Below are positions 1 through 6,114 of a stretch of DNA of 8,911 bases, piece by piece. A model generated the notes under the pieces. That model did not search any database and was not told the DNA's origin. It saw nothing but the letters and a program-made list of their open reading frames with translations. The stretch is taken from NCBI GenBank assembly GCA_018812395.1, contig JAHJDS010000549.1, positions 1 through 8,911 on the forward strand, given 5' to 3'. Positions within the stretch are counted from its first letter, which is position 1, and each line of letters opens with the position of its first letter. The stretch is from Pseudomonadota bacterium. GTDB taxonomy: Bacteria; Desulfobacterota; Desulfarculia; Desulfarculales; JAHJDS01. The position numbers were made by a program, and so were the translations under genes.

Positions 1-20
1 GAACATCCATGTCCCGGTCA

Positions 21-44
21 GGAGAGCGTTTTGCACCGCTCTCC
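21..44 (-). terminator. Hairpin after the DUF169 gene
   Basis: A perfect 8-bp inverted repeat, GGAGAGCG (21-28) and CGCTCTCC (37-44), with an 8-base loop lies directly against the stop codon (47-45) of the minus-strand gene. Its position suits a transcription terminator or an mRNA 3'-end stabiliser. No T-run follows on the minus strand, so it is not a textbook intrinsic terminator. Confidence 0.5.
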
Positions 45-851
45 TTATGTGCCGGTCAAGCGCTTCCATGACGGCGTCTGGAAAACCGAGTCGTTGGCCT
101 CTTGTTCCATACGGTGATATAGCGACGCCGGCAGGGTGAGCGTCAGGGTGTCGTCCCGAAACCGCTTACGCATGACCTCCCGGCCGTCAACACCCAGCAT
201 GCCCAGGATCGCCCGGGGCGCAGGCGACTCGGCCTGGGCGTAGGCAAAGGCGGTGATGCTGGTGCAATCCGCGCCCTGGGGCGCCTGAACCGGATCGGTC
301 CCGGGCATGACCGACCCGGCGAGCGTGATCAATCCCCCCAGCTCATCCGGATTCAGTGGAAAAATAACGGCCCGAAAATCGTCTTCAGGAGCCACCCGGC
401 TCAGGGGCTTGAACAAAACGTATTGGTGCCCGATGTCATAACGCGGCAGGCCGTGAAGGATCCAGTCCTTGGCCAACTCAAAAGAGCAGTGTCTGCGCTC
501 GCCATACTCGTACAAGTCCCGCCAACTCTTGGGCACGGCGTCCATTCGAGCCTGATAGGCGGCTCGGTCAGGCGCGGACCTGAGTCCCTTGCTGAACAGA
601 GCGGCATAACGATCGAGTGATGCCACAAAATCATTGCCAAAACCCAAAGCCGCCCGACCACCGGTACAAGTTATGCTGTCGCGACTGCCGCCGGCAATCT
701 TCCTGTTTCGAGAGGCCTCGGCGAACAGATACAGAATGCAACCGAATTTGCCCTTCTTGAACTGGAGAGTATCGTCAGGAATGACATCACTCCAAACAAC
801 GGCCACCGGCTCGAACTCGGGTCGTAAGTTCCGGACAATGCAACTTTCCAT
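45..851 (-). CDS. DUF169 family protein
   Basis: The protein has 268 residues, close to the usual length of DUF169 (COG2043) proteins, whose biochemical role is unknown. Features that fit the family are an early EPVAVVW segment (residues 14-20), a conserved-looking cysteine in GKFGC (Cys38) followed by a hydrophobic stretch, and a Cys-Thr-Gly-Gly motif at Cys62 followed by ALGFGNDF. No signal peptide or membrane segment is seen. I chose the ATG at 851 because GAGG (860-857) sits five bases upstream. A GTG at 857 is also in frame but overlaps that ribosome site. The gene is divergent from the downstream genes and shows no link to the microcompartment. The family call is by eye and no function is assigned. 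Confidence 0.75.
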   Translation of the reverse strand: MESCIVRNLRPEFEPVAVVWSDVIPDDTLQFKKGKFGCILYLFAEASRNRKIAGGSRDSITCTGGRAALGFGNDFVASLDRYAALFSKGLRSAPDRAAYQARMDAVPKSWRDLYEYGERRHCSFELAKDWILHGLPRYDIGHQYVLFKPLSRVAPEDDFRAVIFPLNPDELGGLITLAGSVMPGTDPVQAPQGADCTSITAFAYAQAESPAPRAILGMLGVDGREVMRKRFRDDTLTLTLPASLYHRMEQEANDSVFQTPSWKRLTGT

Positions 852-859
852 GTTCACCT

Positions 860-872
860 CTAAATTATTTAG
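860..872. promoter_or_regulatory. Perfect palindrome at promoter/RBS of the DUF169 gene
   Basis: CTAAAT-T-ATTTAG is a perfect 13-bp palindrome. It touches the -10 box and predicted start of transcription of the minus-strand gene, and its last base is part of the GAGG ribosome site. This is where a repressor operator would be expected. AT-rich palindromes also arise by chance, so the operator role is inference. Confidence 0.3.
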
Positions 873-899
873 TATATCATGCTGTTAGAGGAGGATCAA
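871..899 (-). promoter_or_regulatory. Sigma70-like promoter of the DUF169 gene
   Basis: Read on the minus strand, TTGATC (899-894) and TATACT (876-871) are separated by exactly 17 bases. They match the -35 consensus at 4 of 6 positions and the -10 consensus at 5 of 6. Transcription would begin near 864, giving a very short leader before the ribosome site at 860-857. The assignment comes from sequence similarity and position only. Confidence 0.5.
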
Positions 900-1032
900 T
901 GCCGATTTGTACAACTGAGGGGCATGATTCGGGTTTCGCGTGGACCAGCCCGGCCGGCCTTTACCTGGTCGACGGTTGTCGGCCTGCCGGGAAAGTGGTA
1001 GGTTGATTGGCCTCTGACCCGGAGTTTTATTG

Positions 1033-1764
1033 ATGATTCCCCGCGGGGCGGAACAGACCCGGCTGGTCGAGACAATTTTCTCGCGCATCGCCGGGCACTA
1101 TGACCTGGCCAACCGGCTGATGACCGTTGGCCACGATCTGTGGTGGCGGCGGGTGACGGCCAGGTGGGCCACGACCCTTCAGCCGGCGGGGGGCCGGGCC
1201 GGACGTTACCTGGACGTGGCCACGGGCACCGGCGATCTGGCCCTGGCCCTGGGCCGGGCCCGTCCCGGGGCGGAGGTTGTCGGCCTGGACCTCAGCCAAG
1301 CGATGCTGGGGGTGGCGGCGGACAAGGCGGCCCGGTCCCAGGGTTGCCGCCTGAGCCTGGTCCAGGGCGACGCCTTTTATTTACCCTTCCCGGACGACGC
1401 CTTTGACGGGGTGACCATCGGCTTCGGCGTCCGCAACCTGCCCGACCACCTGGCCGGACTCCGGGAGATGACCCGCGTGGTCCGACCCGGTGGCCGGGTG
1501 TGCATTCTCGAGACCCACTGGCCGGGCAACCCCTTTTTCCGGGCCGTCTACGGCCTCTACTTTTGCCGCGTCCTTCCCGCCCTGGCCCCCCTCCTGACCG
1601 GCGACGCCGAGTCGTACCAATACCTGGTGGACTCGACCCTGGATTTCCCGCCGGCACAGAAGTTCCTGGCCCTCATGGCAGAGGCCGGGCTGTCCCGACT
1701 GATCCACCGCCCCTTGACCATGGGCACGGTCGCTCTATATATCGGGACCAAGACCCCACGGTGA
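1033..1764 (+). CDS. ubiE: UbiE/MenG quinone C-methyltransferase
   Basis: This is a class I SAM-dependent methyltransferase of 243 residues, a normal size for the family. UbiE/MenG enzymes methylate demethylmenaquinone or the ubiquinone precursor in respiratory quinone synthesis at the membrane. Visible motifs are the family signature near the N-terminus (HYDLANRLMTVGHDLWWRR), the SAM-binding LDVATGTGDLAL, GFGVRNLPD in the middle, and the second signature RVVRPGGRVCILE. The ATG at 1033 has GGAG at 1021-1024 with an 8-base gap. A TTG at 1030 is an alternative start. The stop codon lies inside a hairpin. No clear promoter was seen between 873 and 1020. The gene is probably housekeeping and separate from the microcompartment genes. 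Menaquinone rather than ubiquinone is likelier if the host is anaerobic, but that is inference. Confidence 0.92.
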   Translation: MIPRGAEQTRLVETIFSRIAGHYDLANRLMTVGHDLWWRRVTARWATTLQPAGGRAGRYLDVATGTGDLALALGRARPGAEVVGLDLSQAMLGVAADKAARSQGCRLSLVQGDAFYLPFPDDAFDGVTIGFGVRNLPDHLAGLREMTRVVRPGGRVCILETHWPGNPFFRAVYGLYFCRVLPALAPLLTGDAESYQYLVDSTLDFPPAQKFLALMAEAGLSRLIHRPLTMGTVALYIGTKTPR

Positions 1765-1771
1765 CGTGGGG
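1754..1771 (+). terminator. Hairpin spanning the ubiE stop codon
   Basis: CCCCACG (1754-1760) and CGTGGGG (1765-1771) form a perfect 7-bp stem with a GTGA tetraloop that contains the TGA stop (1762-1764). It may terminate or protect the ubiE message. No T-run follows directly. The nearest T-rich tract starts about 70 bases further on and lacks its own strong stem. Confidence 0.4.
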
Positions 1772-1819
1772 CGCCCCTCCCTATTGTTGTTCGGTGTGTC
1801 GTGTTTGTTCGCCGGAGGG

Positions 1820-1890
1820 TACGGTCCGCCACCGCTACGGTTATTTTTTTTATTTTTTTATTTATGAAAAAAATTTACTTGACATACGGT
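1820..1890 (+). repeat. Three direct TACGGT repeats before rpiR-type gene
   Basis: TACGGT occurs at 1820-1825, 1836-1841 and 1885-1890, the last within the spacer of the predicted promoter. GCCACCG (1828-1834) and CGGTGGC (1887-1893) also form an inverted pair flanking the AT-rich tract. Such a cluster could be binding sites for a regulator, possibly the RpiR protein itself. The role is inference from position. Confidence 0.3.
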
Positions 1891-1914
1891 GGCCCCCGGT
1901 CAACAATTAAATCA
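1841..1914 (+). promoter_or_regulatory. Promoter with AT-rich upstream tract for the regulator/BMC operon
   Basis: A perfect -35 box TTGACA (1879-1884) is followed after 17 bases by AACAAT (1902-1907), a 4-of-6 match to the -10 consensus, so transcription would start near 1914. Immediately upstream, 1841-1880 contains only two G/C bases in an otherwise very GC-rich window. That is typical of an UP element or intrinsically curved DNA. The promoter would drive the RpiR-type gene with a leader of about 119 bases, and perhaps the shell genes behind it by read-through. Confidence 0.6.
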
Positions 1915-2020
1915 GCAGGATCGCCACCGGCCCGCGTCCACCACCCGCTGGGGCGCAGCCACCGTCCCCCGGCGTGCAGACGCGGCCCCTGGCGGCCAAC
2001 AGACATGCCCCCGCCCTGGC

Positions 2021-2035
2021 AGGAGAGAAGCCATT
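2021..2035 (+). promoter_or_regulatory. Ribosome site that decides an ATT start
   Basis: AGGAGAGAAG begins at 2021 and its AGGAG core ends seven bases before ATT (2033-2035). No ATG, GTG or TTG in the regulator's frame lies at suitable spacing. The nearby ATG at 2005 is out of frame and has no ribosome site. The resulting protein length and N-terminus match RpiR relatives. Confidence 0.5.
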
Positions 2036-2902
2036 CAGACCGCCCCCCGAAACACCAGACCCGGCGGCGTCCTGGTCGGCATTCGCGGCGTCATCCCCTC
2101 CCTGAACAAGGCCGAAAAGCGGGTCGCTAAGGCGGTGGTGGCCGACCCCGAGGCCGTCCTGAGCGGCACCGTCACCACCCTGAGCAAATCGGCCCAGGTG
2201 TCCGAGGCGACCGTGGTCCGCTTCTGCCGAACCATGGGCTACTCGGGATTCGCCGAACTCAAGATCGCCCTGGCCCGGAACCTGGTGCCCGAGATCAAGC
2301 GGATTCACGAGGACGTGACCGAGGACGACGACCCGGCCGGCGTGGTCAGCAAGGTCTTTGCCGCCTCCATGGCCGCCCTGGAGGACACCCTCAAGGTCCT
2401 GGACCCAGGGGAAATCCGGGCCGCGGCCGACGCCTTGCTTCGCGCCAGAAAAATTCTGATCGTCGGCGTGGGCACCTCGGCCCCAGGGGTGATGGACGCC
2501 TACAACAAGCTGATGCGCCTGGGGCTCAACGTCACCTTCTCTTCCGACGCCCACCTCCAGATGATGGAGGCGGCCCTGCTCACCGACCGAGACGTGATCG
2601 TGGCCATCACCCATTCCGGCTCGACCCGCGACCCGGTGGACACGGTTCGGGTGGCCACTCAGCGGGGCGCCCTGGCCGTGTGCATCACCAACAACGCCCT
2701 GTCGCCCATCACTAAATACTGCCAAATCAAGCTGGTCACCGCCGCCCGGGAGACGCGCTTCCGGACCGAGGCCCTGAGTTCCCGTATTTCCCAGGCGGCC
2801 ATCACCGACGCCCTATATACTCTGGTCGCCCTGTCAGACCCGGAGGGGGCCCTGGCCCGGCTGGCGGCCATCGAGGACGTAATTGTCTCGAAACAGTATT
2901 GA
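2033..2902 (+). CDS. RpiR-family transcriptional regulator (HTH + SIS), likely ATT start
   Basis: This is a 289-residue regulator, the standard length for RpiR (MurR/RpiR) proteins. The N-terminal HTH domain covers about residues 13-90, including IPSLNKAEKRVAKAVV and VSEATVVRFCRTMGYSGF. A SIS phosphosugar-binding domain follows at about residues 130-265, with ILIVGVGTSAPG at 141 and the ITHSGSTRDPV loop typical of SIS ligand sites. The family normally senses phosphorylated sugars. No in-frame ATG lies before the HTH. AGGAG (2021-2025) sits seven bases before an in-frame ATT at 2033, which is therefore the best start. The in-frame GTG at 1889 would give 337 residues but lies inside the predicted promoter and adds an unconserved-looking tail. 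The gene precedes the first shell gene by 110 bp in the same direction, so it is the probable local regulator of the microcompartment. Confidence 0.85.
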   Translation: MQTAPRNTRPGGVLVGIRGVIPSLNKAEKRVAKAVVADPEAVLSGTVTTLSKSAQVSEATVVRFCRTMGYSGFAELKIALARNLVPEIKRIHEDVTEDDDPAGVVSKVFAASMAALEDTLKVLDPGEIRAAADALLRARKILIVGVGTSAPGVMDAYNKLMRLGLNVTFSSDAHLQMMEAALLTDRDVIVAITHSGSTRDPVDTVRVATQRGALAVCITNNALSPITKYCQIKLVTAARETRFRTEALSSRISQAAITDALYTLVALSDPEGALARLAAIEDVIVSKQY

Positions 2903-3012
2903 TCGACCCCTGACCGACGGGCGAAGGCCATCGTCGCCAACCACCCGGCCGTGCCCTGGTCAGAAAAGTTCCATCTTCAACGGCCCTGGGAGGCCAAAGG
3001 AGACACCCGGTC

Positions 3013-3639
3013 ATGTCGTCTGACGTCGAACTTCGGGCCTACGTCTTTCTGGACAGCCTCCAGCCCCAGATCGCGGCCTACATCGGGGCCACGGCCTTCG
3101 GCTTTTTGCCCGTGCCGGGCGTGGCCTCGCTGTTCGTCGAGATCGCGCCGGGCCTGCCCATCAACCAGGTCATGGACGTGGCCCTCAAGGCCACCCGGTG
3201 CCAGCCGGCGGTCCAGGTCGTGGAGCGGGCCTTCGGCTTACTCGAGGTCCACGAGCGGGACAAGGGCGAGGTCACGGCCGCCGGGGCGTCGATCCTCGAT
3301 TCACTCGGCCTCAAGGAAAAAGAGCGCCACCGGCCGCGGATCGTCTCGAACCAGATCATCCGATCCATCGAGGCCTACCAATGCCAGATCATCAACCGGA
3401 TGCGCAAGGGGTCGCTCATCTTGCCCGGTGAGTCGCTGTTCATCCTCGAGACCGTGCCCGCGGCCTACGTCACCCTGGCCGTGAACGAGGCCGAGAAGGC
3501 GGCCCGGGTCAAGCTCAACGAGATGCGGCCCTTCGGGGCCTTTGGCCGGCTATATATGTCAGGTTCCGAGTCCGAGATCGACTCGGCCGCCGCAGCGGCC
3601 GTGGCCGCGCTCGAGGGGCTCGAGGGCATCGACAAATAG
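3013..3639 (+). CDS. BMC-T^D shell protein, CcmP/CsoS1D type
   Basis: This 208-residue protein has two BMC-fold halves (about residues 5-100 and 105-203). It resembles cyanobacterial CcmP closely by eye: ELRAYVFLDSLQPQIAAYIG at the start, GLPINQVMDVALKA, then FGLLEVHERDKGEVTAAGASIL, and NEAEKAARVKLNEMRPFGAFGR in the second half. CcmP and CsoS1D form pseudohexameric trimers that stack in pairs and have a large central pore, gated by a Glu-Arg pair. The matching pair here is Glu71-Arg72. It is expected to admit bulky metabolites or cofactors through the shell. AAAGGAG (2996-3002) precedes the ATG by ten bases. It follows the regulator by 110 bp and is separated from the other shell genes by 336 bp, which suggests separately tuned expression. 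Despite the CcmP likeness, the neighbours show a metabolosome and no carboxysome genes. Confidence 0.9.
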   Translation: MSSDVELRAYVFLDSLQPQIAAYIGATAFGFLPVPGVASLFVEIAPGLPINQVMDVALKATRCQPAVQVVERAFGLLEVHERDKGEVTAAGASILDSLGLKEKERHRPRIVSNQIIRSIEAYQCQIINRMRKGSLILPGESLFILETVPAAYVTLAVNEAEKAARVKLNEMRPFGAFGRLYMSGSESEIDSAAAAAVAALEGLEGIDK

Positions 3640-3733
3640 GCGAGGCGCGAAGGGACACAACGGTCATTCGGTATGACTGGCAGATCAACCATAAAGAGAC
3701 AGGATGCCCGACGGTCATCGGTTCTTCGGTCAC

Positions 3734-3776
3734 GGCCGGGCCCGCCCCCTAACCAAAAGGGGGCGCGGGCCCGGCC
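3734..3776 (+). terminator. Strong GC-rich stem-loop in shell operon gap
   Basis: GGCCGGGCCCGCCCCCT (3734-3750) pairs with 3758-3776 across a seven-base AACCAAA loop, giving 17 pairs with a two-base bulge on the 3' side. The sequence after it (ACTCTCGCC) has no T-run. It is therefore more likely an attenuating or message-stabilising structure between two shell genes than an intrinsic terminator. Confidence 0.45.
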
Positions 3777-3857
3777 ACTCTCGCCGTCGGCCGCGACCAT
3801 CAGCCGGACCGGATGTCTCTTCCTTGGCCAATGGACCGGTCACGACGCCTCTCGAGT

Positions 3858-3898
3858 TGGGGGTGGGCCTTGTCGCCCCCATTTCAATAAAGGGGGCG
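3858..3898 (+). promoter_or_regulatory. Pair of mutually exclusive hairpins
   Basis: TGGGGG (3858-3863) can pair with CCCCCA (3876-3881). The same C-run, as CGCCCCC (3874-3880), can instead pair with GGGGGCG (3892-3898). Both stems cannot form at once, which is the layout of an attenuator or RNA switch. No known riboswitch class was recognised, so the role is open. Confidence 0.3.
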
Positions 3899-3975
3899 GG
3901 AATCCTGTCCCTGGAGACAGTCTGACGTTTTGAACAATCAGCGCCGGCCGGCGCACCATTTTAGGGAGGCCAGAA

Positions 3976-4287
3976 ATGTCCGAAGCATTGGGGATGATCG
4001 AGACCAAGGGGTTTGCGGCCATGGTCGAGGCCAGCGACGCCATGGTCAAGGCGGCCAAGGTCGAGTTGGTGGGGTTTGAAAAGATCGGCGGGGCCTTTGT
4101 GACGGCCATCGTCCGGGGCGACGTGGCCGCGGTCAAGGCCGCGGTCGAGGCCGGAGTGCGGGGCGCGGAAAAGGTGGGCGAGGTCATCAGCGTCCACGTT
4201 ATCCCGCGGCCGCACTTCAACGTCGATCTGGCCCTGCCCCTGGGACGCACCGAGCAGGTCAAGGCCGAGGCCAAGCGGGCCGGATAA
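3976..4287 (+). CDS. BMC-H hexameric shell protein
   Basis: This 103-residue single-domain BMC protein is of the PduA/CcmK/EutM type, which forms the hexagonal tiles that make up most of the shell facets. The family pattern is complete: ALGMIETKGFAAMVEASDAMVKAA at the start, the pore loop EKIGG (residues 35-39), VTAIVRGDVAAVKAAVEAG, and VHVIPRPH near the C-terminus. The pore position that is Ser in PduA is Gly39 here. After LPLGRT there is a short charged tail rich in Lys, Glu and Ala. By memory it is very like the single BMC-H of Haliangium ochraceum. AGGGAGG (3963-3969) lies six bases before the ATG. It is the only BMC-H in the window, so it would have to supply most of the shell unless more lie downstream. 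BMC-P follows after 15 bp. Confidence 0.96.
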   Translation: MSEALGMIETKGFAAMVEASDAMVKAAKVELVGFEKIGGAFVTAIVRGDVAAVKAAVEAGVRGAEKVGEVISVHVIPRPHFNVDLALPLGRTEQVKAEAKRAG

Positions 4288-4302
4288 CAAAAAGGAGCGG
4301 TC

Positions 4303-4599
4303 ATGCTCATCGGCAGGGTGGTCGGGACCGTGGTCTCGACCCAGAAGGAACCGCGCCTGAGCGGCCTCAAGTTCCTGGTGGTCAGGAACCTCGGCCTGGA
4401 CGGCCAGGAGGCGGCCGGGTTCGTGGTGGCCGTGGACATGGTCGGCGCGGGGACGGGCGAGGTGGTCCTCTACGTCCGCGGCTCGTCGGCCCGTCAGTCC
4501 ACGCTGACCGACCAGCGGCCGGTCGACGCGGCGATCATGGGCATCGTCGATTCCTGGGACCTGGGCGGCCAGGTCGTCTTTGACAAGAGCAAGGAGTAA
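4303..4599 (+). CDS. BMC-P pentameric vertex protein, first copy (EutN/CcmL family)
   Basis: This 98-residue protein of the EutN/CcmL/PduN family forms pentamers that cap shell vertices. It shows the N-terminal strand IGRVVGTVVST, the central AAGFVVAVDMVGAGTGEVVLYVRGSSAR with the family's G-x-G-x-x-V turn, and the C-terminal strand AAIMGIVDSWDL. It is ten residues longer than the two later copies, with an extra polar C-terminal tail ending DKSKE. AAAGGAG (4291-4297) lies five bases before the ATG. Its own 3' end carries the AAGGAG used by the dehydrogenase gene that follows after 3 bp, so the two are likely to be translated together. Confidence 0.95.
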   Translation: MLIGRVVGTVVSTQKEPRLSGLKFLVVRNLGLDGQEAAGFVVAVDMVGAGTGEVVLYVRGSSARQSTLTDQRPVDAAIMGIVDSWDLGGQVVFDKSKE

Positions 4600-4602
4600 G
4601 CC

Positions 4603-6114
4603 ATGCCCGTCGACGAAGCGGTCATTGCCCGGATCGTCAGCCGGGTGGTGAACCGTTTAACACAAGACCAAACCGGCGACGCCCAACAGGACGACTCCGC
4701 ACGACCATCGACTCCGGTTGTGACCTTGTCAAAAACCGCCGGCTCGACCGCCGTCGCGTCACAGCCCGCGCCCCGGCCGGTGATCGACACCCCGGGGCGG
4801 ATGGGCATTTTCGAGGAGATCGACCAGGCCGTGGCCGCGGCCCGGGAGGCCTGGCAGCAATACGACGCCCAGCCCCCCTCGCTCCGCGCCCGGGTAGTCG
4901 AGTCCGTCCGCCAGCGGCTCAGGCCCGAGATCGAGAACTTGGCCCGCCTGGCCGTGACCGAAACCGGCTACGGCCGGGTCGAGGACAAGGTCAAAAAAAA
5001 TGCCCTGGCCGTTGATCGGACGCCCGGCCCCGAGATCCTGGTCCCCGAGGCGGCCAGTGGCGACTTTGGCCTGATGTTGATCGAGCCGGCCCCCTACGGC
5101 GTCATCGCCGCCATCACGCCCGTCACCAACCCGACCGAGACCATCATCTGCAACGCCATCGGGATGCTGGCCGGCGGCAACGTGGTCGTGGTCAACCCCC
5201 ACCCGGCGGCGACCCAGGTCAGCATCTACCTCATCGACCTCCTCAACCGGGCCGTGGTGGCGGCCGGCGGCCCGCCGCACCTGGTGACCGCCGTCAGCCG
5301 GCCGACCATCGGCACCGCCCAGGAACTGATGCACCACCCCGACGTGCGCTTGCTGGTGGTCACCGGCGGCGAGGCGGTGGTCCGCGAGGCGATGAAGAGC
5401 GGCAAAAAGGCCATCTGCGCCGGCCCGGGCAACCCGCCGGTGGTCGTCGACGAGACGGCCGACCTCGACCAGGCCGCCCGGGACATCGTCGCCGGGGCTT
5501 CCTTGGACAACAACATCGTCTGCGTCGTCGAGAAGGAGATCATCGCGGTGGAAAAAATCGCCGACGATCTCCTGGCCCGTCTCAAGCGGAGCGGGGCCTA
5601 TGTCCTCCAGCCCTCCCAGCTCGACCGTCTGGCCAGGGTCATCTTTGAGGGCGATCCGGCCGGGGGCAAGATCAATCTCAAGTGGGTCGGGAAAGACGCC
5701 GCCAAAATTTTGGGGCAGATCGGCGTCGAGGCGGACGACGACGTCCGGCTGGTGGTGGCCGAAACCGAGGTCCATCACCCCCTGGTCTCGACCGAGCAAC
5801 TGATGCCGGTCGTCCCCCTGGTCCGGGTCAAAAACGCCATGGAAGCCATCGACGTGGCGGTCAGGGTCGAGCGGGGCTGTTTTCATACCGCGGTCATGCA
5901 TTCGAAAAACATCGACCACCTCTCCCGCATGGCCCGCAAATGCAACACCACCATCTTCGTCAAGAACGGCCCGTCGTTCGCGGGCTTGGGCCTGGACGGC
6001 GAGGGTTTTGCGTCCTTCTCCATCGCCAGCCCCACCGGCGAGGGGATCACCAACGCCCGGCACTTCACCCGGGCCCGGCGCTGCACCCTCAAGGACAGCT
6101 TTCGGATCATATGA
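4603..6114 (+). CDS. CoA-acylating aldehyde dehydrogenase with encapsulation peptide (PduP/EutE type)
   Basis: This 503-residue enzyme of the PduP/EutE family oxidises an aldehyde to acyl-CoA with NAD+ and CoA inside microcompartments. The first 20 residues (VDEAVIARIVSRVVNRLT) form an amphipathic helix, the usual encapsulation peptide. A Pro/Ser/Thr/Ala-rich linker of about 40 residues follows. The catalytic domain starts near residue 65 (MGIFEEIDQAV), with ITPVTNPTETIICNAIGMLAGG, then SGKKAICAGPGNPPVVVDE, and the nucleophile Cys307 in LDNNIVCVVEKEII. AAGGAG at 4591-4596 precedes the ATG by six bases. The stop overlaps the next ATG as ATGA. An eight-A run at 4993-5000 lies in the coding sequence. 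The true aldehyde (acetaldehyde, propionaldehyde or another) cannot be told from the sequence, so no gene symbol is given. Confidence 0.95.
   Translation: MPVDEAVIARIVSRVVNRLTQDQTGDAQQDDSARPSTPVVTLSKTAGSTAVASQPAPRPVIDTPGRMGIFEEIDQAVAAAREAWQQYDAQPPSLRARVVESVRQRLRPEIENLARLAVTETGYGRVEDKVKKNALAVDRTPGPEILVPEAASGDFGLMLIEPAPYGVIAAITPVTNPTETIICNAIGMLAGGNVVVVNPHPAATQVSIYLIDLLNRAVVAAGGPPHLVTAVSRPTIGTAQELMHHPDVRLLVVTGGEAVVREAMKSGKKAICAGPGNPPVVVDETADLDQAARDIVAGASLDNNIVCVVEKEIIAVEKIADDLLARLKRSGAYVLQPSQLDRLARVIFEGDPAGGKINLKWVGKDAAKILGQIGVEADDDVRLVVAETEVHHPLVSTEQLMPVVPLVRVKNAMEAIDVAVRVERGCFHTAVMHSKNIDHLSRMARKCNTTIFVKNGPSFAGLGLDGEGFASFSIASPTGEGITNARHFTRARRCTLKDSFRII

Larger units (their letters stand above)
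3640..3975 (+). other. Non-coding, highly structured gap before the BMC-H gene
   Basis: No convincing gene lies in these 336 bases. Reading frames here have low-complexity translations and no ribosome site. Instead there is a series of stems: CGGTCAT/ATGACTG (3661-3679, one G-T pair), a very strong stem at 3734-3776, two competing stems sharing 3876-3880, CTGTC/GACAG (3905-3920), and the palindrome GCGCCGGCCGGCGC (3941-3954) nine bases before the BMC-H ribosome site. The stretch may be a processed intercistronic leader that raises or tunes expression of the major shell protein. No sigma70-like promoter was convincing. Confidence 0.5.

Noticed and set aside
1841..1860. T-rich tract as the U-run of a ubiE intrinsic terminator
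   Set aside because: Only a four-pair stem precedes it, so it is better explained as an AT-rich element upstream of the promoter.
2005..2130. ATG at 2005 as start of a leader peptide or of a frameshifted regulator
   Set aside because: It is out of frame with the regulator, has no clear ribosome site, and its translation is Arg/Pro/His-rich without likeness to anything. It remains only a minor alternative to the ATT start.
1907..2725. Minus-strand reading frame opposite the RpiR-type gene
   Set aside because: Its Gly/His/Val-rich translation is typical of an antisense shadow and shows no domain.
3905..3930. B12-box-like GGAGAC in the gap before BMC-H, suggesting a cobalamin riboswitch
   Set aside because: Only the GGAGAC core is shared. 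The following CC is missing, and the upstream conserved blocks of the cobalamin riboswitch could not be found in order.
3673..3933. Small plus-strand reading frame in the gap
   Set aside because: It has no ribosome site, its composition is low-complexity Arg/Pro/Gly, and it lies across the strong stem-loop.
3013..4599. Carboxysome locus, because of the CcmP-like and CcmL-family proteins
   Set aside because: No RuBisCO, carbonic anhydrase or CcmM/CcmN genes are present. The acylating dehydrogenase and PduS/PduT pair mark a metabolosome.
4759..6063. Long minus-strand reading frame opposite the aldehyde dehydrogenase
   Set aside because: It is a GC-rich antisense shadow with Asp/Gly/Val/His-rich translation and no family likeness. 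The plus-strand gene has full motifs.
5682..6110. Extended N-terminus of the PduS-like protein
   Set aside because: The extra residues lie wholly inside the dehydrogenase gene and look like frame-shadow sequence. The ATG at 6111 gives the family length and an ATGA overlap.
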